Source: an uncultured Woeseiaceae bacterium
GTDB lineage: Bacteria; Pseudomonadota; Gammaproteobacteria; Woeseiales; Woeseiaceae
Direction of reading: 5' to 3'
NCBI GenBank assembly: GCA_947259435.1
Contig: CAMYMP010000715.1
Span: 1-7,155 of the forward strand
DNA: 7,155 nt
In this document: positions 6,949 through 7,155 of the stretch, piece after piece
Layout of the letters: each line of letters starts with the position of its first letter
Position numbering within the stretch: the first letter of the stretch is position 1
Position numbers and translations under genes: made by a program
The notes under the pieces: model-generated
What the model saw: the letters and a program-made list of their open reading frames with translations, nothing else
What the model was told of the DNA's origin: nothing
Databases searched by the model: none

Positions 6949-7155
6949 CAACCGCCAGAACGCTGACTTTCTCTACACCCGCATCCAGCAGCACACAGGC
7001 AAGTTCCCGGCAGGTCTCACCTGTCGTTATCACATCATCGACGATCAAGACGTGACGGGCCCGGACATGTCCGTGTACCGAGAACGCGGACTGCAGATTA
7101 TGCCGTCGGCTGCGGGCAGCCAGTCGCGACTGGTAAGGCGTCGCGCGGCAGCGAA
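6938..7155 (-). CDS. ComF-family phosphoribosyltransferase-like protein, C-terminal part (5' end outside window)
   Basis: On the minus strand a frame is open from the window edge (first full codon 7153-7151) to TAG at 6940-6938, giving the last 71 residues. It shows the ComF pattern: RATPYQSRLAARSRRHNLQSAF-like residues (R3 to F24), then the PRPP-binding loop VLIVDDVITTGET at 35-47, and a VSVLAVARA end. ComF/GntX proteins have a type I phosphoribosyltransferase fold and are linked to DNA uptake in competent bacteria and to use of DNA or gluconate in others. The enzymatic reaction is not established for most members. The zinc-binding N-terminus would lie beyond the window. The gene converges on ubiA and its last 11 bp overlap the end of ubiA. 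Family assignment is confident, but whether it is comF or gntX cannot be decided. Confidence 0.9.
   Translation of the reverse strand, partial: RCRATPYQSRLAARSRRHNLQSAFSVHGHVRARHVLIVDDVITTGETCRELACVLLDAGVEKVSVLAVARA

Overview
The window is a compact housekeeping segment from a proteobacterium, most likely a gammaproteobacterium. The reasons are the conserved order yicC-gmk-rpoZ-spoT, a separate long SpoT of the bifunctional RelA/SpoT type, a RecG that aligns closely with enterobacterial RecG from memory, and a proteobacterial UbiA. A RidA-family gene sits between spoT and recG, where Escherichia coli has trmH. As I recall, this is closer to the arrangement in pseudomonads and xanthomonads. 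Base composition is moderately GC-rich. I cannot place it to family from sequence alone.

Layout, left to right. On the plus strand come the 3' end of a YicC-family ribonuclease gene, guanylate kinase (gmk, GTG start), the RNA polymerase omega subunit (rpoZ), SpoT, a RidA enamine/imine deaminase, the branch-migration helicase RecG (starting inside ridA), and 4-hydroxybenzoate polyprenyltransferase (ubiA). On the minus strand, converging on ubiA and overlapping its stop codon, is the 3' end of a ComF-family phosphoribosyltransferase gene. Gaps are about 8 nt (yicC-gmk), 110 nt (gmk-rpoZ), 52 nt (rpoZ-spoT), 40 nt (spoT-ridA), a 20-nt overlap (ridA-recG), 67 nt (recG-ubiA) and an 11-bp antiparallel overlap (ubiA/comF). 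No gene-free stretch exceeds 300 bases, and I see no RNA gene, mobile element, CRISPR array or long repeat.

Functional logic. Gmk makes GDP from GMP. SpoT makes and destroys (p)ppGpp, which is derived from GDP/GTP. Omega forms part of one of the (p)ppGpp-binding sites on RNA polymerase in E. coli. The first half is therefore a guanine-nucleotide and stringent-response cluster. RidA (removal of reactive enamines), RecG (rescue of stalled forks and R-loops) and UbiA (ubiquinone synthesis) are general housekeeping partners with no obvious shared pathway.

I find no previously undescribed system here. The points worth a second look are local. There is a good sigma-70-type promoter whose predicted start coincides with the spoT ATG, a hairpin just before the rpoZ ribosome-binding site, an in-frame A8 slippery run inside spoT, unusual substitutions in Gmk and omega, and convergent overlapping stop codons without a visible terminator.
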